DNA from: Craspedostauros australis | Lineage: Eukaryota > Bacillariophyta > Bacillariophyceae > Mastogloiales > Achnanthaceae | Reading direction: 5' to 3' | Length of the DNA: 64,000 nt | NCBI GenBank assembly: GCA_026770025.1 | Contig: JAMXDE010000019.1 | Coordinates: 310,001 to 374,000 of the forward strand | Shown here: positions 8,891 through 20,269 of the stretch, one piece after another | How positions within the stretch are numbered: the stretch's first letter is position 1 | Layout of the letters: every line of letters begins with the position of its first letter | Notes under the pieces: model-generated | What the model saw: the letters and a program-made list of their open reading frames with translations, nothing else | Databases searched by the model: none | Told to the model about the DNA's origin: nothing | Made by a program: the position numbers and the translations under genes

Positions 8891-11800
8891 CAACCCTGGC
8901 AAGGTGTTTCGCGAGACAACCGCCAACAATGTGACGGTCGCCAAGCAGGCGTACAAACGCCCCCTACAGTCCCTATCTGAGTGGGTAGACTATGTCATGC
9001 GCCGAACACCGGAAGCCAGCGTGGCAACATCGGCAAGCGGTACGTCTGAAGGAAGAGGCGTGTCATCTGATCGTCCACGAGGAGGATCTGCCGCTGGCAC
9101 ACCACCGATACCGCTCCCAACCAGTGGACTTCCCATGTCCGAGCTCACCGTACCCATCGAGGAAGGCACAGCGAAGGCGCGAACAAAGGTCACTTTCCAA
9201 CCACGTGTACCACCAACAGATGCACACCATCCTGCCACAATGGCAGCAAGTGGGCAGACATCGGTCGACACGGCACAGGCTGACAGCCTCAGCCGCACCA
9301 CCGAGCACAAACGAGTGAAGCGACCTAACACGTTCCCCGAGCGGTACAAGCTGGGTGACACCATGCGTTTCACCGAGTTCCGACGTGACATGGAATTCTT
9401 CCTGTCGCCATACGGCATGGGGTACCTCATGAACACGGAGTTCGCCACACTCTACGCGATGCACGGGAAGCGCGTACTCGAGATGTACGTGGACGACCAC
9501 TACGAGTCGCACCTCCCATTCGATTCCGTTCAGCTCAAGTCCGATGTCAGCCTGTTCGCGCGGTTTCTCCGTGAGGCCATCAGCAACACCAGCATGTCGT
9601 ACCTACTCCGTGGCCCACAGGGCACTGATGGTGTACACATCTGGCAGCAACTGGTGTTGGAATGCGACAACGTCCAACAACGCCGTGAACGTGCCGCGCT
9701 GTTGAAGGCCAGGCTTACACAACGACTCCGTGCCAACGACGACCTCGTAAACTACATCGACGAGTTCCGTGACAATGTGCTTGCATACAACGATGCTGCG
9801 GCGCGAGAACGCGACCGCTACGACGACACAACCATGTGCGAGATGATGTCACAGCAGGTGATTGATTCTGGGAATGCGCAGTACATCAACTGGATGCATC
9901 TGGTGCGGTCCGGCCGCAAGCACCTCTCCTTCCCAGATTTCTGTCACAAGCTGCAACATTATGCGCGTGAGGTCGAGACATCGCGACGACTGCATCACCA
10001 ACGCCGTGCACGTCCACGTGATCGCGCCGTCGCCAGCGCCCGTACACAAGGAGGGCAACCGCCTGCATCCTCGACGCCGTACGATGAGGCCTCCGACGAC
10101 GCTCGGTACATTGCGGTGGAACTCCAGTGCGGCATCGCCAATGCTGAGGCTCTGGTCTACTCTGCCCAGCCACACGTCGAGACTGCCAACAACGACCCGG
10201 ACTACATTGACAGTGCCACATTCTCCAAGCTGCCGCAGCAGGTGCGCAAGGTGATCCGACGTCTCCGCGAGCGTGCTCGAGGGTACCGCCGCAACCGTGG
10301 CAACCGGCGTGACCAGGTCCCTGAACGACCGGCAGCCGCGGATCCCGGGGGGGTTCATTCGCCTCCAACGCTAGGCACACCAGCCAACGCAACAGCAACA
10401 GCCCACAACGCGACAATCCCCATGCAGTACAACGTCAACAGGACGCACAGCTACCGTGAACGCATGGACAGTGGAAGTACCACAGACAGGGGCGACAACA
10501 CAGATGGATACAGCAACGAGGACAGCTCATGGTCAGAAGCGACTGATGAAGACTACGATGTGATGGACAGCGCCAACCGAATCAGGAATATGCGCATGTA
10601 CATGGCACAAATGCACCACACGGATGCCGAACTGGAGCCAACTGAGAGCAGAGAACACAACCCCACAACGGAATCGATGTACATCGACCTACAAGCCAAC
10701 GCAACAACCACGGAGGGCGAGTCGTATGCTATATGCGATAGCGGTGCTCAATGCTCCATCCTGGGAAGTCTTGGTGATGTATGGCAGGTGGAGACCGTGC
10801 ATATGGGGCGCGTCATCAACGTCATTGGCGCAATACCATCGACAATGAAGAAGAATGGACTTCGTGTGGTGTCAGCATGGACGAAGGCAACCCTCGATGA
10901 TGGCCAGAAGGTCATACTCAAGGCGCACGAGTGCGCACTCAACCCCATGAGTCGAGTCACATTTCTGTCCGAGTACCAGCTCAGGTCTAATGGATGCGTG
11001 GTCGACTCTGTATCAAAGAAACACTACAGGTCTCTTGAGCCACCAAAGAAGGGCACACAATCATTCATCCCAGCAAAAGGGGCACGCATCGCACTCCAGG
11101 CACGAGATGGCTTGATGGCGTTCGACATCGAACCGCCAACACACGAAGACCTCCAGCAACTCCCCATCTATGAGATCACCAAAGATGAACCATGGAACCC
11201 ACATGTGGCTGAGGATTCCAAAGATGACATGCAACCATTCCTGAATCAAGTGGCATCCATGAAGCATCCAACCGAAGGCGGAACAGAAGTGACCACCACG
11301 ACATTCGAGGGCCTGGACCACCCGGTTCTGTCCGTGAACACAAGCATGCTTGAACAGGATGACAGCATGGAGTATGATGGAGAAGACGAGGCAACTGACT
11401 GTGTGGAGCTTGATCCGGTTGATCAATTCCTCAACTCACTGGAGTACGATGGGCTCGTTGGGCAGGACATGCCGTTTGCGTTCAACCCAGCAGTGTATGC
11501 TGCACACGTATCGCGCACAGTGAGAGGCGGAGGCGCACTACGCGAACTGGTGGAGGATATGGTGCCGACTGGCGGACAAGAGACATGGGAAGACATGGAG
11601 GCGTTTCGGGTGCACAACAAAGAGGTGTGGCACATCCACCCACCAGGTGCCACCGATGACGAAGACACCACCGTACCCACCGCCAACGTCTACAAGAAGG
11701 GTGATGCACATGGCGATGACGTCTCTGCATACGATGATCTCTCTGACGCGATGCACAAGATGCACCAACAGCGCATCGACAACAACAACGAACCCGCCGC

Positions 11801-14800
11801 TACCCATGCGCACGATGTCGGTTTCCGGGTGCGGGCACGTCACAAGGTGGACAATCCAGAGAAGATCCGACCTTACCTTGGATGGCGCAACCTACGCATC
11901 GTGAAGGAGACAATCAAGCGCACAACGCAGGACTGCAAGGCGGTGGTTCGGTGGCCCATGGTTCGGCATCTGCGATCCCGTTTTGCATGGATGCGACGGC
12001 CAAGAATCAAAGAGGTGGTGGCAACAGACACTTTCTTCGCAAATGTGCCGTCGTTTGGCGAGAACTACACATGTGCCCAGGTGTTTTTCGGCACTGCATC
12101 ACATGTGATCAACATCGTTGGACTACGCACGAAGCAAATGGTCCATGATGCCATCAACCTGTTCATCCGTGAGGAAGGCGCACCATGGGCGTTTCGCATG
12201 GACAACGCTGGTGAGCAGGTTGGTGAGCAGGTCGACCGGATCCTTCGCGAGCTACACATTGGTGTTGAACTCACGGAACCTGGCAACCAGCAACAGAACC
12301 CTGCAGAACTACGTGCTGTGAAGTGGATCAAGAACCACGTCCATGTGCTGTTGGACAGAACCGGCGCACCACCACGGGCGTGGTTCCATGCTGCCAAATA
12401 CATCGCTGACATCCACAACGTGACTGCGGATCAATCGCTCCGGTACAACATACCGCTCACCGTCCGGCATGGCGAGACCATTGATATATCGCCGTTCCTC
12501 ACGTTTCGGTTCTATGAAAAGGTATACTACCTTGACCCGCAGAGCTCGTTTCCAGACCCCAAGGAACAGAATGGTTACTGGCTTGGCGTTGCTGACTCGT
12601 GTGGAGACGCACTCACGTACTTCGTACTCACTGATGATAAGCAGCGCATACTTGTCCGCAGCGTTGTGCGACCGTTCCGCACCAACATGGAAAACAAGCG
12701 GCTGCCGTTTGGCAAGGAGCTTGACCCGAACGCAGAACGCGATGCACCGGATGCCCTGCTGGCATTGGATTCATCCCCACTGCCCATGAATCAGCGGCTG
12801 AGGAAGCATCGGCGACCACCGCGCAAGGCACGACGCCACGTCCAGGGGCGTGCAACCACACCCACAACCACGCAACCTCACAAGCGTCCGCTAGCTGCCA
12901 AAGACGGCGTACCTGCTCATCGTTCACCGAGGCGTCATGGCGTTGCCAAGACACCGGCGAAAGGGGGGACTCTTGCGCGCGATGGAAACAGTGGTACAGC
13001 GAAGAACGATACCGAAGAGGCGAAGACGCAGGGGCGACGTTCCCAACGCATCCGCGATAGGGGCGGTGGTCGCTCGTGGAAGCCAGAAGACGGACGAAAG
13101 TCCATCGTCCGCACACTGATGGCGGCCATTGGGGCAGACCAACCCATTGCTACATCACCACATACCGTGCTCGGGCACCACAGTCAAGCACAGGTTGGTA
13201 TTCTCAATCATGAACACTTCTACCCCATGGATGTGTCACCACCAACAAGGGAACACTTCGATGACATGGAACCAAGAACAATCGTGGCAGGGCTGACACG
13301 GGCCGAGATCAAGCAACTCAACTACGTCATCCATGCGGACTTCTGCGAAGACCTGATCGAGGAGATGGCTGAGGGACAGGACATGCAAAACAGAGCGGCG
13401 TGTATCATCCGACACAAACTTCGCTTCAAAGGATCCACCAACGAACACTGGAAGGTCAATGTGGGATGGATGGACGGATCCAACTCGTGGCACAGAGTGG
13501 ACGACATGCGGCTCCAGGACCCCTACATCATCAGCAAGTATGTGGAGGACCAATCATTGCACGACCACCCAGCATTCAAGTGGGTCACACATGTCATCGA
13601 GGACAACGATGAGATCCGACGCACGATGGTGAACATGGTCAAGAAGAAGCAAGCAACCAAGAAAGGTGTTCGATACAAGTTTGGTGTCCAGGTACCCAAC
13701 AGCGTTCGACACGCTATGTACCTCGACAGACTCAATGGAGACACGCTGTGGCTACAGGCACTCCAAAAGGAGCTCCAGCAGATCAGCAGCTATGGTACCT
13801 TTCGGCTTCCAACGGCTGCAGATGACCTATCCACCTACCAATGCATCCCGTATCACATCATCTTTGACGTGAAGTTTGATCTACGACGCAAAGCACGACT
13901 CGTGGCGAATGGGAACAAGTCTGATCCATCCGTGGAAGATGTCTACTCGGGCGTGGTCGCATTTGAGACCATCCGCATCGCCTTCGTTGTCTCTGCCATG
14001 AACGGACTCCAGGTGTGCGCAGGCGACGTTGGGAATGCATTTTTGTACGCCAAGACTCGTGAACGATGCTACGTCATGGCAGGGTCTGAATTTGGGGCAC
14101 TGGAAGGCAAGCCAATGATCATCCACAAAGGCTTGTACGGGCTGCGAACTTCCAGTGCAAGATTCCATGAGCACCTGGCATCCACATTCCGCGAACTCGG
14201 CTTCCAACCAACACAGTACGACAATGACCTGTGGATCAGAGAACATGAAGACCACTATGAAATGATTGCTTCATATGTCGACGATGTCCTTGTATTCAGC
14301 AGATCACCCATGGACATCATGAAGGTGTTGCAGGAGAAATACGTCATGAAAGGAGTCGGAGTACCCATGTACTATCTCGGAGGCAACATTGCACAACTGG
14401 ATGACGTCTGGCAGAAGGAAGGTGTGTTCACAGCGCTGTCGGCAAAGACGTATATCGGAAGCGCATGTGAGAAGATTGAGACACTACTGGGGAAATCTCT
14501 ACCAAAGGTGGCAACCCCGATGGCGGAAGCATACCATCCAGAGACCGACGACACAGATCTCCTGGATCCAGCAGAAGCAAGCAAATTCAGGACGCTCATT
14601 GGCAGTGCGAATTGGATCATCACTCTGGGTCGCTATGACGTGCAGTTCGCGACGATGGCACTGTCGCGTTTCTCGATGACTCCGCGTATTGGCCACCTGA
14701 AAGCCATGACCCGAGTCTTTGGCTACCTCAAGACCCACCGGAACGGGATGCTGCTGTGTGATCCAACCCTACCACAACACCCAGAAGCAGATCCAGATGA

Positions 14801-15521
14801 ACACAACAAGTGGATCGAGTTCTATCCACAAGCAACTGAGGAGATGCCACACAATCAACCAAGGCCAAAAGGGAAACCAGCCAGAATCACCGTGTACGTG
14901 GATGCTGATCATGCACACGACGTTGTGACACGCAGATCCGTCACAGGCATTGTGGCAAAGATCAACGGCATGGTGGTGCGTACGTTCTGCAAGCGGCAGA
15001 AGACGGTGGAGTCGTCTACGTATGGTTCCGAGCTGGTGGCCGCGCGCATCGCAGTGGATATGATCGTCGAGCTGAGAACAGCGCTCCGTGTCATGGGCGT
15101 TCCCATCGATGGACCCGCGCTACTCTTGGGTGACAACAAATCCGTGGTCATCAACACGACCATACCCACCAGCGTGCTCAAGAAGAAGCATTGTGGCATT
15201 GCATACCACCGCATCCGTGAGGCAATCGCTGCCAAGGCTGTGCAGTTCGTGCACATCGCGTCAGAGGACAACGAAGCCGACTTGCTGACGAAACCCGTGG
15301 CAAAGCACACGTTCTACCGCCTCATCCGCATGTCACTATTCCGTCTACCAAAGCAACTTTCCAAAGCAAAGCGCGACACGACGAAACCAGATCAGGCTGG
15401 ACATGGCAACCGCAAGCAGACCAAGACACTCGTGAAGGTGGTTAGGACCTCGCAGGTCTTCATCCCTGACACGTCCAAAAGGGGCGTATTGGAGCGAAAC
15501 CAGTCACGAGGACTCGGCTGA
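8891..15521 (+). CDS. copia gag-pol polyprotein, main segment
   Basis: This is one long frame with no stop until 15519-15521, 35 bp into the 3' LTR. After a gag region without a recognisable CCHC zinc knuckle come: an aspartic protease (CDSGAQCSILG near 10735); an integrase with candidate acidic residues in VVATDTFF, FRMDNAGE and NPAELRAVKW (about 12000-12330); a copia integrase tail; an aromatic segment near 13450-13590 that loosely resembles a chromodomain-like module; a reverse transcriptase (KARLVANG, DVGNAFLYA, GLYGLR, catalytic YVDD at 14274-14285); and RNase H (VYVDADHA, ESSTYGSEL, LLGDNKSV, ADLLTKP). The only clear lesion is the nested LTR upstream. The first in-frame ATG after that insertion is at 8998. 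The frame is not host coding sequence. Confidence 0.92.
15477..15486 (+). promoter_or_regulatory. polypurine tract of the copia element
   Basis: The sequence AAAAGGGGCG abuts the 3' LTR, the expected place for the plus-strand priming site of an LTR retrotransposon. Confidence 0.75.
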
Positions 15522-15668
15522 GTCACGAGCAGCAGCAAACGACAACAGCCACAGAAAAGGCACAGAAGGTGCAACGCAAAGAAAAGGAAAAAGAAACAAA
15601 CCGGACACAATCCGCAAATCAACACACTAAGATACGACTTTATACCTACCACCGTCTCCGTTTCAATA
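15487..15668 (+). repeat. 3' LTR of the copia element
   Basis: This 182 bp LTR matches the 5' LTR base for base as read here and is followed by the TCACT target duplication. The gag-pol stop codon lies within its first 35 bp. Confidence 0.95.
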
Positions 15669-15673
15669 TCACT

Positions 15674-16362
15674 ACCCTTCTGTTGTTCTGCCCCTTCTCT
15701 GTTGTCGACCAGCGTCGTGGTTTTTCTCTCTTCCGAGTAGATTCGTGACAAAAAGTGTCGAGTGAGACTCATGAGGACACACACAGGTACGATGCGAACA
15801 CACAACAAGCACCAGTCCCGTTACTGAAATGGTTTAAGTGCCAGTCGCGATGTCTGGGTTGAAGTTGGGGCGAACGCATGACAAACGCGAACAAATCATG
15901 TTTGGAATCCACCTGTTGCTGACGACGCAGTTTCGCACGACTGAACCCAACCAAGCCGTGACGTCACCTTGCAAGCTAGTCACGAAATCTATTCAAGGTA
16001 GTTAGCAATCCAATGAGCACACAAGAAAATTGAGTTGGCTGGAATGTGCATCCTGGAGCATAGTAGATCGTACTCTCAAGAGGGAGAGAGAGAGAGAGAG
16101 ATACAGAGAAATCATGCGCACACCAAGGTACTTGAATCTTATGAAGAGTACGGGAGTAAGACCAGACTCTGCTCCATTTAACCCTTGCGATTATTGAACA
16201 AAATACAGGTCCCGTGACGTACAACATGTATGGCGGCACCACATTTGTTTCCAGTGAGGTGTATTCTTCATGGTGTTGCTGGATCTGCGATTATCCACGA
16301 AGCCTCTTCCTCAAATAGAGCTGCTACACACCTAACGAATGATCAGCTCGTCTCTAACCCAG
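15674..16362. other. 3' flank of LRR subfamily A copy 2
   Basis: No gene was seen. A GA microsatellite occupies 16080-16101. From about 16313 the sequence matches the 3' flank of copy 1 near 4325, which gives the duplication edge. Confidence 0.6.
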
Positions 16363-19300
16363 CTACACATCCAATCCAAACAGGGTCCGTTGCTCGCAGG
16401 TATCGGTTGTCGTGTTGTACATGCACTTGAAATTGCACGACTGTGTGAGGTTGTGAGTGACACCAATGAGATCATCGAAATCGATGAACCCACCGTCTTC
16501 TGTCTGAAATGGACACTTGTCGCAGCTTCGCGCAACAGCACCCAATTCGCAATTGACACACTCGCCCAAACCGCATCCAGGGACTTGTAGGTTTGGCGAT
16601 TGCATGCACGTGAACGCGACCGGATCGCAGCAGGTGGGGCAACAGGAACATACAACGCGGGATAGTTGACTTCCATCTCGCTTCGACCCCAGACAGTCTG
16701 CCACCAAAGACCTCAGTCGAGGGAAGTTGCTGGAAGCTGAGCAAAAGATCGGATCGATGTCTCCGATGATGTAGTTCTCTGGAAATTCAAAGATCCGCAA
16801 CGTGCTCAATTGTCCAAGTTCTGTTGGTACGGTGCCAGTCAGCGTATTGTTGTAGACCTGCAGAGTGTCGATGGCGGGTAATGATCCCAGTTCGGATGGG
16901 ATCTGTCCGCTCAAGTAGTTGCGAAACATCTGCAACAGAATGAGACTCGTGCAATTCCCAAACTCCGTGGGGATGGTACCATTCAGAGAATTTAAGGGGA
17001 CTGCGAAAAATTTCATATCCGTGAGCAACCCCACTTCAGTTGGAATGCTCCCAGTGAGCTGTTGCAGAGCCAGATCAAGTTGAACGAGGCTTGGAGATAT
17101 GGAGCTGGGGATCGTGCCTGTGATGGCATCATTGCGGAGAATGATGTACGTCCAGCGCCTGATCTGGAAGAACTCATTTGGGAAAGGACCGCTCAGCCCA
17201 CTTTTCTCGAAATAGATCCTATCCACAAATCCATCATCGTTGCAGGTGACTCCTCGATTTTCAGGGCCCTTCCAACTGCAAATGGTCGTGTTGGACAGAA
17301 ATCCCATCTGATCTGGCCAATTCGGACCATCCCACGAATAATACATGCTCGCCATTATGTATCTGTCCAGCAGATACTCATTCGCATTCACATCCGTATC
17401 CATATCCATATTCACATCCATATCAGCTTCATTCGCCATGATTGCCTTGCTCTCAGGATCATCATTTGCCATCCAATCGAGCACTCGATACGGAATGGAA
17501 TCTGGGTCATCAAAGACGGACAGATTGAGTGATGCAGGAGGGTCTTCGAGCAAGGGATGGAGCCTGTCACGCATCATGAAGAAGTTATCGGTCTGTGTTG
17601 GCATTGGGGTGGGTATGGCGGACGGGAATGGAGTGGTGGGAAAGCTGGACGGCGTGAGGGTTGGCGAGGATGTGCCGACCTGCGCTGTTGGAGATGCTGT
17701 CGATGGGCCATCACTGACAGAGGTTGAAGCGCCAGAGTCACTGCCACCGTCGCTACCACCCACGATGACGCCGATGACAACCGCGACAATGATCAAACAG
17801 ATCAGTACCACACCAAAAGCCATCCACCGCCCCCTCTGTCCCAGTGTTTTCCACTTGCCACTATCGTCGTTGGTCTTCCTGACTCCCATCTCCCCATCAC
17901 CATCTGGGTCATCATCGCCATCGCCATCACCATCACCGTCCTCATGATGATTTGGTCCAACGGGACGAACGGATTCTGCGAGCACGATGTTCGTCGTCAT
18001 GCGCTCCTGAATTTCACGATCAAGCCGGTCTTCCATTTCGCGTTCCAACTCCTCACGGAACTCATCCCTCATCTCGTCTCTCGTAGGCGCCAACTCGGCA
18101 ACAACGGCAGGATCGTTAGCTTGCTGCAGTCGAGCTGATTGTGTGGACAGAGTCTCCACGTCGTCATTCTCAGGTGGTTGGAATGACGAAGAAACGCGGA
18201 ATGCACCGACGCTTGCTGTTTGGGGGACGCTGGTTTCGTCTTGAGCATCAGTCTCGCTGCCTGCATCCTGCGCGGCTTGATTATCGTGGTGAATGGCTTC
18301 AGCATGACTGGAGAGTGCCGAGACGACACTCGGTGACATGGCAGAATCGCCCAAGGTGGTGCTGGGCAGATCGGTCGTGTTCGAGTCTCGAAGGATGGAA
18401 TGATGGAGGAAGTCATCGATTTCTGGCCCATCCTGCGGATCTTGCGTCTTGCTCTTGTTGTCGCCAGCTCCGAGGAAGGCGACCTTTTTGGGTTCATCGG
18501 TCGCTTTGATTGGTTTTGGATCATCCAGAATCATCTTCCTGGGATCCGTGGGATGCTTTTTGGATGGTTGCATCTTTTGAATGTGTGGATGAGTACGACT
18601 GTCCTCATTCTCATCTGCAAGTGTGTGGTCTTTGATGGACATGTCCGCATCGATGTCTTCAGGCTCCTTCTCCTTCTTGTTCACTCGTGTTTGGCTGCCA
18701 TGGTCGGTGCTTTCTTCATCACAGGGGTCTCCGCCGCTGCCAGCCTCGCCGTCATCAACACTGGCATCCTGCCTATTGACATGGACTTGTAGGTGTTCTT
18801 GCGGAGAGGGAATTGCGCCACCAGCTTCCTCCGCATCATCGTCACCATCATCATCATCGCTCACGAGTGCAGCTAGATCCTCATCACCCACCAAGGCCAA
18901 GATCTGTCCCGCAGTGAGCGACGATGTTCTTCTCTGCGGTTCGAACCGCGCAGAGCTCGTTTGTCCATGAGTAGCACCGTGGTTGGTGGTTGATCTCGCG
19001 TTTGCAACTGGGTGATGCTCTCGCTCATCTGGTTGCTGCGTCATTTGATTCGTTGACCATGATGGCTGATCGCCCCCAACCGATCTGCTTCCATCCGGGG
19101 TCGAAGCCACACCTTGATTAGAATCGTTAGCATGGTCTCCACGCGACCTCTCAGCTTGACGAGCAAACGATTCTTCCGACATGACTGAAGCGAAGTCTTC
19201 GTCTGCCACCAACGCTAGCACCTGACCTGCTGTCAGCGATGATGATCTTGGGTATGCGACCCGCGTTGCGTTTTGATTCGCGACAGTGTCTCCCTGCTGC

Positions 19301-19455
19301 TGCTGATGATGATGATGCTGCTCGTCGCCACGCCCAAACTCATGCTCGTACTCATGCTCGTACTCGTCTGCATAGTCACGTGCATGTTCGTTCACATGAT
19401 CATCGTTTATGGAGCCATTGCCCCATCCACCGTTCCTGATGCCATCTCCCTCCAT
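16363..19455 (-). CDS. LRR receptor-like single-pass membrane protein, subfamily A copy 2
   Basis: This is an intronless 1030-residue paralogue of the 4372-7521 protein. It has the same plan: acidic cytoplasmic half with two SSLTAGQ[IV]LALV motifs, a TASVGAFRV segment, an AELAPTRDEMRDEFREELE helix, a TM helix at about 542-564, a Pro/Thr stalk, an LRR cap, LRRs and a Cys-rich end (CSCCPTCC). The two proteins are nearly identical from the second motif to the end. They differ mainly in the first 120 residues, in the repeat runs beside the TM helix and before the LRR cap, and in one LRR (MKFFAVPLNSLNG against MQHFSVLENSLNG). The copies are arranged head to tail and are separated by the copia insertion. 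The ORF is intact, so both copies may be functional. Confidence 0.9.
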   Translation of the reverse strand: MEGDGIRNGGWGNGSINDDHVNEHARDYADEYEHEYEHEFGRGDEQHHHHQQQQGDTVANQNATRVAYPRSSSLTAGQVLALVADEDFASVMSEESFARQAERSRGDHANDSNQGVASTPDGSRSVGGDQPSWSTNQMTQQPDEREHHPVANARSTTNHGATHGQTSSARFEPQRRTSSLTAGQILALVGDEDLAALVSDDDDGDDDAEEAGGAIPSPQEHLQVHVNRQDASVDDGEAGSGGDPCDEESTDHGSQTRVNKKEKEPEDIDADMSIKDHTLADENEDSRTHPHIQKMQPSKKHPTDPRKMILDDPKPIKATDEPKKVAFLGAGDNKSKTQDPQDGPEIDDFLHHSILRDSNTTDLPSTTLGDSAMSPSVVSALSSHAEAIHHDNQAAQDAGSETDAQDETSVPQTASVGAFRVSSSFQPPENDDVETLSTQSARLQQANDPAVVAELAPTRDEMRDEFREELEREMEDRLDREIQERMTTNIVLAESVRPVGPNHHEDGDGDGDGDDDPDGDGEMGVRKTNDDSGKWKTLGQRGRWMAFGVVLICLIIVAVVIGVIVGGSDGGSDSGASTSVSDGPSTASPTAQVGTSSPTLTPSSFPTTPFPSAIPTPMPTQTDNFFMMRDRLHPLLEDPPASLNLSVFDDPDSIPYRVLDWMANDDPESKAIMANEADMDVNMDMDTDVNANEYLLDRYIMASMYYSWDGPNWPDQMGFLSNTTICSWKGPENRGVTCNDDGFVDRIYFEKSGLSGPFPNEFFQIRRWTYIILRNDAITGTIPSSISPSLVQLDLALQQLTGSIPTEVGLLTDMKFFAVPLNSLNGTIPTEFGNCTSLILLQMFRNYLSGQIPSELGSLPAIDTLQVYNNTLTGTVPTELGQLSTLRIFEFPENYIIGDIDPIFCSASSNFPRLRSLVADCLGSKRDGSQLSRVVCSCCPTCCDPVAFTCMQSPNLQVPGCGLGECVNCELGAVARSCDKCPFQTEDGGFIDFDDLIGVTHNLTQSCNFKCMYNTTTDTCEQRTLFGLDV

Positions 19456-19838
19456 CGTTCCGATTGCTCCCTTGTACGCTTGGGCTCACAAGAATGCAGT
19501 CGGATTGTTTACAGTCGCCCGTTGTGTGTTGGTCCATGCCAAGATGCAGAGTGATCGTCCGGTGTAATAGTAGTTGTATTGTCCTTATCAGGTATTTACA
19601 GGAGAAATGGATGGTGGTGCGCTCTCTATCCGTTGGTCAGCAACGTTCGTGGTGTGGTTCCGGCCTCTCGTTCCCTGGCTTTCCTTCGTTGTTTGTGTTG
19701 CCAGATCGAGCAGAGTAACTCTTGTCGCCAAACAGGCATTCCGCCGAGTGGCGTCGTTGGCCTGTCTCTTGTGTTGTGATGTGTGCAATGGTCTTCTGTT
19801 GTGTTGTTGTTGGTGCGTTTTTGTCATTCTTACACGCA
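19456..19838. promoter_or_regulatory. 5' flank of LRR subfamily A copy 2
   Basis: This flank is partly similar to the flank of copy 1 at 7522-7760. It presumably holds the promoter; no defined element was recognised and no gene was seen. Confidence 0.45.
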
Positions 19839-20090
19839 CGGGGATGTCACACGTGAATTAAACCGGTGAACAAAGGCGTGCGCGAAGCGACACCGTGACT
19901 CGATGGCGGTCATGGAGTTGAAGTTCCGTGTGCTCTTGGCGTCGTCAACAAAGAGAAAAGAACACGTTCGGAATGTGTTCGCACCGCTGACGGCCAGACT
20001 TCCACATTTGACACGATTCAACATATGGATGACGTCACCTTGGCGCCCTTTTTTGCGTTGCGCAAGTTGCCGAGACAACTCAGCTCCCCG
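19839..20090. repeat. duplicated block, 3' flank of LRR subfamily B copy 1
   Basis: About 250 bp starting GGGGATGTCACACG and ending CAGCTCCCC is shared with 28592-28842. In both places the block precedes the 3' end of a subfamily B gene. In the second copy a 1.86 kb transposon separates it from the gene, so this locus is close to the uninterrupted arrangement. Confidence 0.8.
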
Positions 20091-20269
20091 AGGTGCCAAT
20101 TTGTTGGCAGAGCCTCGAGGAATCGAGTGGTGCATTTACTTGCGGTGATCCACCAGATCTCTGACCAAGTCCAACTTGCCGCGAGCTTAGCGTCATTGCC
20201 ATTGTCATCTGCAATACATTCGTATCCATTATTTTATACCTTCACATTTGCATCTGTGCCTGTCGCCAT

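Larger units (their letters stand above)
7869..15668 (+). mobile_element. full-length Ty1/copia LTR retrotransposon
   Basis: Two 182 bp direct LTRs, identical as far as I can read, bound a gag-pol region. The 5 bp target duplication TCACT is present at 7864-7868 and 15669-15673. The domain order protease, integrase, reverse transcriptase, RNase H is that of Ty1/copia. A purine tract AAAAGGGG stands just before the 3' LTR. The element lies between the 5' flank of LRR subfamily A copy 1 and the 3' flank of copy 2. LTR identity indicates a recent insertion. A nested solo LTR interrupts gag. Confidence 0.95.

Noticed and set aside
8865-8998. Start of a gag-pol protein inside the nested LTR
   Set aside because: The upstream codon at 8865 is GTG, not ATG; the frame there is LTR antisense sequence. 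The original frame started at 8267 and was interrupted.
19839-20090. The 250 bp block as an independent solo LTR or MITE
   Set aside because: Both copies sit at the same relative place beside subfamily B genes and lack convincing terminal repeats or target duplications; segmental duplication explains them.
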